A stretch of 64,000 bases of DNA from Ruminococcus sp. (GTDB taxonomy: Bacteria > Bacillota > Clostridia > Oscillospirales > Acutalibacteraceae), in NCBI GenBank assembly GCA_017473775.1, contig JAFUJH010000013.1, positions 1 to 64,000 on the forward strand, in the 5' to 3' direction. How positions within the stretch are numbered: position 1 is the first letter of the stretch; each line of letters begins with the position of its first letter. The notes beneath the pieces are model-generated. The model was not told where the DNA came from. It saw nothing but the letters and a program-made list of their open reading frames with translations, and ran no database searches. Both the position numbers and the translations under genes were made by a program. Below are positions 63,111 through 64,000 of this stretch, one piece after another.

Positions 63111-64000
63111 TTACTCAGCCTTTTTGTATGCTGTATCACTGATTGTTTTTTTGAAAAGCTGATACACATCAGACTTGCTGTGATTTCTCTTTCCACAATC
63201 AAAGGCTTTTTTGCTGTACTCGGTGATTATCTCGGGATTATCGCAAAGACTCTCAAGGGTTAGCTTTATGTCCTTGTAATCGGTCACAACTATTGCCGCG
63301 TCCTCTTGTATCAGGTAATCTATGGGCGCAATATTCCTGCTGCCTATGGCAAGCACACATCTGCCGCTGGAAAAGTAGTCCGTTATCTTGGTTGAGAAGG
63401 ACAGCCTTGCGGCATTACGATATTTATAGCTCAGTGATTCTGCAAACACCAGAATATCTGCCTCTGACTGAAGCTGTGCAACCTTGTCCTTTGTAACAGC
63501 ACCGCACAGTCTGCATCCCGGCACATCCAACGCCTTTATAATTCTATCCGACGGCATATCAGGTGCATAAATATCAAGCTGAATTCTGACGCATGATTTA
63601 TTAATATCCTTCAGAGCCTTTGCTATCTCTGTCAATGCCTTGTCTCTGCCTATTACAAGCTTACCTGTGTACACCATTTTTATGGGAGTATGAAGTGCAG
63701 GCTCTGCATATTCTATTCCGTCAAAATCAATGGCTTTGGTCAGAAGCTTGGAGTCCACAGAGAAAATACGGTCATACTCACGCTTTGCCATAGGTGTCAT
63801 TACAAAAACACTGTCACACAAGGGCATTTCCCGGCAGACAAAGCGGCGGAGTATAAAACGATGCAAATAAGCCAAGGGATTATATCCGCATGGGAAGTAT
63901 GTATAATTATCGTCTGCTATAAAGCAAACAACGGGTTTTTTGAATTTTTTAATCAGATATGTCTGAATCCGCTCCATATAAAAGTAGGGATATATGGGAA
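63111..64000 (-). CDS. Glycosyltransferase-like protein, N-terminus outside window
   Basis: An open frame running off the right edge, so the true start is not visible; the first in-frame Met is at 63977, but coding continues upstream of it (PIYPYFYMERIQTYLIKKF). The part seen (about 296 residues) has KKPVVCFIADDNYTYFP, PIKMVYTGKLVIGRD at the start of a GT-B donor domain, and SFSTKITDYFSSGRCVLAIG near its end. Probably a GT4-like transferase of the same polysaccharide cluster. Confidence 0.8.
   Translation of the reverse strand, partial: PIYPYFYMERIQTYLIKKFKKPVVCFIADDNYTYFPCGYNPLAYLHRFILRRFVCREMPLCDSVFVMTPMAKREYDRIFSVDSKLLTKAIDFDGIEYAEPALHTPIKMVYTGKLVIGRDKALTEIAKALKDINKSCVRIQLDIYAPDMPSDRIIKALDVPGCRLCGAVTKDKVAQLQSEADILVFAESLSYKYRNAARLSFSTKITDYFSSGRCVLAIGSRNIAPIDYLIQEDAAIVVTDYKDIKLTLESLCDNPEIITEYSKKAFDCGKRNHSKSDVYQLFKKTISDTAYKKAE

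Overview
The window looks like chromosomal DNA of a Gram-positive gut or rumen clostridium, most like Ruminococcus and related Oscillospiraceae. That placement is inferred from gene content: several secreted proteins with type I dockerin modules, a class B sortase with an SPTTG-type substrate, LytR-CpsA-Psr and SEDS/PBP cell-wall genes, a split transketolase, type III pantothenate kinase and an ECF vitamin S-component. No rRNA, tRNA, CRISPR array, phage or transposase gene was seen. Almost all of the sequence is coding, with short intergenic regions, consensus sigma-A-type promoters and simple hairpin terminators.

Layout. 1-5.4 kb: cell-surface genes. These are a truncated large secreted protein with starch-binding-like and InlB-like modules (minus), a small SPTTG-anchored protein, a class B sortase and an LCP-family ligase. 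5.5-7.9 kb: a metal-efflux operon (ArsR/SmtB-type repressor, stand-alone HMA domain, P1B ATPase) behind a nested palindromic operator that touches the -10 box. 8.1-11.4 kb: an AraC regulator with a direct-repeat operator, a ComEC-like metallo-beta-lactamase lipoprotein and an FkbM methyltransferase. 11.4-23.4 kb: two secreted protease modules, each a dockerin-bearing subtilase plus a small dockerin-bearing partner, both read from a nearly identical duplicated block of about 160 bp carrying a promoter. One partner carries a domain that resembles the propeptide of the neighbouring protease. The second protease gene is split by a -1 frame change exactly at an A AAA AAC heptamer. Between the modules lie thioredoxin, transketolase, coaX, an ECF S-component, birA and a flavin reductase.

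23.4-41.4 kb is mostly housekeeping: a DUF308 protein, an SDR, glnS, gltX, secA, an FtsW-type protein fused to an FHA domain with its class B PBP, glmS and a large membrane UDP-sugar 4,6-dehydratase. secA is flanked by repetitive GAGGGAG hairpin elements and by two look-alike loci in which a small XRE regulator is divergent from a zinc-ribbon membrane protein.

41.7-64 kb is a surface-polysaccharide region built of two converging clusters. The plus-strand cluster has an initiating phosphoglycosyltransferase, a 2-hydroxyacid dehydrogenase, D-Ala-D-Ala ligase, a GT4 enzyme, an AsnB-like protein, an EpsG-type polymerase, a pyruvyltransferase, the complete dTDP-rhamnose set, a phosphoesterase and a CYTH protein. 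The minus-strand cluster, which runs off the right edge, has three GT4-like enzymes, a second EpsG-type polymerase, a Wzx flippase, CapE- and CapF-type sugar enzymes and a nucleotidyltransferase-fold protein. Together these would make, export and polymerise a rhamnose-containing polymer, possibly with 6-deoxy-amino sugars and pyruvate. The structure itself cannot be read from sequence.
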